Positions 61,440 through 64,000 of a DNA stretch of 64,000 nt are shown here, in pieces. This stretch comes from Kocuria sp. GTDB lineage: Bacteria; Actinomycetota; Actinomycetes; Actinomycetales; Micrococcaceae. The notes beneath the pieces are model-generated. The model saw only the letters and a program-made list of their open reading frames with translations, searched no databases and was not told where the DNA came from. Every line of letters starts with the position of its first letter. The stretch's first letter is position 1. The position numbers and the translations under genes are program-made. The stretch lies in the NCBI GenBank assembly GCA_030454085.1, contig JAKDJD010000005.1:1-64000 (forward strand), given 5' to 3'.

Positions 61440-62456
61440 TCACTCGCCCACAACCCCGTTGAGAGCCGGATCTTCGTATTCGTGCGCGGGGTCGATCCCG
61501 CGTTTCATTTGCCAGCGGTAGAACAGGGCCGTGACCACCGGGGTGAGTAGTGCCGTGATGACCACGGACCCGGCGACCTGCACAGTCGCCGTCTCGACGA
61601 TGGAGCTCATGGAGGGGTCGGCCGCGGCCACGACCGCCGGTGTTGCCACGGCGGCTCCGGCCGTGGAGGATTCGGCGACTCCCGCAATGAGGTTTCGGCG
61701 CGGTCTGGGGCGTCGGGACAGCACCTGAACCAGCCAGAGCAGAAGAACGGCGAAACCACCGGAGAGCAACAGGGTGAAGAACCCGAGCAAAATTCCGGAG
61801 GGACCCGCAGACGCGATGTCCCGGAAATTGATGCCCGCGCCGAGGGGGAAAGCGAAAAACGGGATCAAGAGCTTTTCCCCACTCTTCAGGAACCCCCGGA
61901 TATCCGGGTCGAGGTTCCCGAGAACGAACCCCAGAAAAACTGGCGCCAGCACGGCCACGAAGGACAACAGCGGGATATTGGCCATGCCCGCCGCTCCGAG
62001 GACGAGCAGCGTGAGAAATGGGCCGTCATTCAGGCAGATGACCGCAACGGCCCCTCGATCTGTTTTGTTCCCGAATTCCTGGGTCAGAGCCGCGTAGAGG
62101 CCCGTATTCGAATTGCTCATGGCAGCGACGATCGCGAGCGGCGTCAGCGTCCATAGCGTGCCGTCCGGCATGAAGACGCCGGCGACGATCCCGACCAGGA
62201 TTGCGGCCACTAGCTTGCCGACGAGAATCGCGAATCCCTTCTCCGCGACGGGTGCGGCCGCGCGGACAGGCAACTGCGCCCCCATGCACACCAGGAAGAC
62301 GCCGATGACCGCCATCGCACCGTCCTTGAACAACGCCTCGGTGAACCCACCGATTTCCAGCGCGCCGGGAGCCAAGGTATTCAGCAGCGCCCCCAGGAGC
62401 AGGGGCACGATCATCAGCCCACCCGGTATCTTCTCGACTCTCGCGAGGATTTTCAT
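61440..62456 (-). CDS. 2-keto-3-deoxygluconate permease family transporter (KdgT-like)
   Basis: A 338-residue membrane protein with about ten hydrophobic segments. Family sequence includes VEKIPGGLMIVPLLLGALLN at the start, AAMSNSNTGLYAALT, FFAFPLGAGINFRDI and the C-terminal GVAESSTAGAAVATPAVVAA. The start is ATG 62456 with AGGAGAG before it; an extension upstream is rejected. In other bacteria KdgT-type permeases next to DUF1537 kinases import four-carbon acid sugars rather than KDG, which is the likelier role here. Confidence 0.87.
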   Translation of the reverse strand: MKILARVEKIPGGLMIVPLLLGALLNTLAPGALEIGGFTEALFKDGAMAVIGVFLVCMGAQLPVRAAAPVAEKGFAILVGKLVAAILVGIVAGVFMPDGTLWTLTPLAIVAAMSNSNTGLYAALTQEFGNKTDRGAVAVICLNDGPFLTLLVLGAAGMANIPLLSFVAVLAPVFLGFVLGNLDPDIRGFLKSGEKLLIPFFAFPLGAGINFRDIASAGPSGILLGFFTLLLSGGFAVLLLWLVQVLSRRPRPRRNLIAGVAESSTAGAAVATPAVVAAADPSMSSIVETATVQVAGSVVITALLTPVVTALFYRWQMKRGIDPAHEYEDPALNGVVGE

Positions 62457-62521
62457 AGCTCTCCTTTGAGTACCGATGGGCCAAGCGAATCGCGCGGCAC
62501 TGCGTCGATGCTGATTCGTTC

Positions 62522-62740
62522 TGTTAGCTGTTCGACAAGTATTCACATTTTCTAACATCTGGTCAAGGGTCGGCCTCATTGATCTCACCAGTGATTTCAC
62601 AGGTCCACCCACCCGGTCACCCCGCAGAAGGTGACGCGACTCGCAGATCAGAGCGGGCAAATGTTAATTGTTGTGATAGCGTGGCAGGTGTTCGCCGGAA
62701 CATCGCCGGGACACGAACAATCACCGTGTCGTGGCGAACA
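62522..62740. promoter_or_regulatory. control region between permease and acid-sugar kinase with inverted repeats
   Basis: The 330-bp divergent gap contains several inverted repeats: TGTTAG/CTAACA (62522-62527, 62552-62557), the perfect TGTTCGCCGGAACA (62689-62702), and TGTTCGCC paired with GGCGAACA at 62733-62740. TGTTCGACA also occurs at 62530. Such TGTTCG-type half-sites could bind the IclR regulator. This is inferred from symmetry and position only. Confidence 0.45.
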
Positions 62741-62786
62741 GTCGACCAGCGAGCGCACAGCTCATATGACCACGGGAGGTACACCC

Positions 62787-64000
62787 ATGAAGCTTCGTCT
62801 GGGAGTCATCGCGGACGACTTCACTGGCGCGACCGACATCGCCGGGTTCTTGGTCTCTGCGGGATTGCGTACCGTCCAGCTCAACCAGCCGTCCGTCGAG
62901 GAAGTTCTTCGCACCGCCGAAACGTCGGAAGCCGAAGCCATCGTCGTCGGTCTGAAGACACGGTCCGCGCCGCCTCGTCAGGCCGTGGACGCGAGTCTCG
63001 AAGCCGCCCGAGCGCTGCGCAACGCCGGCGCGACACGGTTCGTGTTCAAGTACTGCTCGACCTTCGACAGCACGGCACAGGGGAACATCGGGCCCGTCAC
63101 GGACGCACTTCTCGATGATCTCGATCTCGACTTCACCGTCGTAGTCCCCGCTCTGCCGGTCAACGGCCGAACGGTCTACCGCGGGCACCTCTTTGTGGGC
63201 GACGAGCCGCTCAATGAATCCGGGATGCGTCACCATCCGGTAACGCCCATGACGGATTCGAATCTCGTGAGGCTCATGAGCGCGCAAAGCAGAGGGCACG
63301 CAATCGCTGTCCCGTACGACGTCGTCCGCCAAGGAGCTCAGGCCGTCAGGGCTTCTCTGGACGATGCACGCTCCGGTGGGGCCAGATACGCGGTCCTGGA
63401 CACGCTCGATGACGACCACCTTCAGACCATTGGCGAGGCCTGCAAGGAATTGGTGCTGGTCACCGGCGGTTCGGGGGTCGGTGGTGCCATAGGTCGAGTG
63501 CTCTCCTCAGACATGGGCCGACCCGCATCACAGCCCGCGCCCTCGGATTCTTGGACCGGAACCCCCGGCTTCGGCATAGTCCTGTCGGGCTCCGCTTCGC
63601 AGATGACCAACCGCCAGGTGGCCCGGTATCGCCAGCTTGCCCCTGCCCTGCCCCTGGACGTCAGCAGAATCATTGCGGACGGTCCCGACTACCTCGAGGA
63701 AGTCCTCACCTGGATTGGGGACAACGGCCGGAGCGAGAATCGGCCCGATCCCCTGGTGTACGCCACCGCAGGGGCTGAACATGTGAGAAGCCTCCAGGAG
63801 AAGCACGGTGCCGAGGTGACGTCGGAGGCCATCGAAGAGTTCTTCGCTCAGATTGCCCATAGGGTGCTCGAGGACGGTTACACGCGGTTCGTCGTCGCCG
63901 GCGGCGAGACCTCGGGAGCCGTGACGCAGGCATTGGGCGTCAGCGCATTCCGTGTGGGGCCCCAGATCGCCCCTGGGGTCCCCTGGACGAAGAGCACTGA
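62787..64000 (+). CDS. otnK: Four-carbon acid sugar kinase (DUF1537, OtnK-like), 3' end beyond window
   Basis: At least 404 residues of a DUF1537 kinase that phosphorylates 3-oxo-tetronate or a related four-carbon acid sugar. Typical segments are GVIADDFTGATDIAGFLV, FKYCSTFDSTAQGNIGPVTD, VPALPVNGRTVYRGHLFVGD, and VVAGGETSGAVTQALGV followed by VGPQIAPGVPW near the window end. The ATG follows GGGAGG. The frame is still open at 64000 with only a few residues expected to be missing. An aldolase (OtnC), isomerase (OtnI) or dehydrogenase probably follows outside the window. Confidence 0.9.
   Translation, partial: MKLRLGVIADDFTGATDIAGFLVSAGLRTVQLNQPSVEEVLRTAETSEAEAIVVGLKTRSAPPRQAVDASLEAARALRNAGATRFVFKYCSTFDSTAQGNIGPVTDALLDDLDLDFTVVVPALPVNGRTVYRGHLFVGDEPLNESGMRHHPVTPMTDSNLVRLMSAQSRGHAIAVPYDVVRQGAQAVRASLDDARSGGARYAVLDTLDDDHLQTIGEACKELVLVTGGSGVGGAIGRVLSSDMGRPASQPAPSDSWTGTPGFGIVLSGSASQMTNRQVARYRQLAPALPLDVSRIIADGPDYLEEVLTWIGDNGRSENRPDPLVYATAGAEHVRSLQEKHGAEVTSEAIEEFFAQIAHRVLEDGYTRFVVAGGETSGAVTQALGVSAFRVGPQIAPGVPWTKST

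Noticed and set aside
1..64000. CRISPR array, prophage or insertion sequence
   Set aside because: No regularly spaced direct repeats, integrase, transposase or phage structural genes were seen. The only island-like segment is 33642-36928.

Overview
The window is a high-GC (mostly about 65%, judged by eye) actinobacterial chromosome segment, most likely Micrococcaceae (Micrococcales). The support is the gene set and order: a ribosomal RNA leader next to rlmB-cysS-carD, regX3-senX3 divergent from phoU, gpmA, a DUF2516 gene, tmk-holB, GTP-type PEP carboxykinase and a large Lhr helicase. I cannot name the genus. Many genes begin directly behind a TANNNT hexamer with no room for a ribosome binding site, which is the leaderless style common in Actinobacteria.

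Layout. 1-399: promoter and leader of a leftward rRNA operon whose 16S gene lies outside the window. 400-9907: housekeeping genes (rlmB, cysS, carD), phosphate regulation (regX3-senX3 and phoU around a PHO-box-like repeat), gpmA, DUF2516 and a transsulfuration-type PLP enzyme. 9988-19584: tmk-holB, a PFL/ACT pair, an AI-2E family membrane protein, manA divergent from a phosphomannomutase, and pckG. 19852-25686: tRNA-Arg, a membrane protein with a NarL-type two-component system, an NgoMIV-type restriction endonuclease with no methyltransferase beside it, a 2Fe-2S ferredoxin, a DUF4232 lipoprotein, and a malonic semialdehyde reductase gene interrupted by one in-frame TAG. 25871-33374: lhr and acetoacetate-CoA ligase, separated by a REP-like palindromic repeat.

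33642-36928 is a two-gene island of clearly lower GC: a PLD-nuclease/SF2-helicase/DUF3427 protein overlapping a Nudix hydrolase by ATGA. It looks horizontally acquired and is the best candidate for a poorly described, probably defensive, system. 37131-44802: amino acid permease, RluA-type pseudouridine synthase coupled to a cytoplasmic GH76-like protein, a 600-bp repeat-rich gap, a DUF4916 Nudix-like gene, SDR, tgt and an SRPBCC protein. 44827-48203: FUSC protein overlapping a tandemly duplicated YhgE/ABC-2-like membrane protein. 48430-50913: a large protein that looks like the front part of an SF1 helicase without motor residues. 50939-54132: membrane protein with cardiolipin synthase, and a protein of unknown function.

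54351-64000: tRNA-Lys, a CPBP protease, a second NarL-type two-component system, asnB, and a probable acid-sugar catabolic cluster (IclR regulator, zinc dehydrogenase, KdgT-type permease, DUF1537 four-carbon acid sugar kinase cut by the window end). The permease and the kinase diverge from a 330-bp control region with several inverted repeats.
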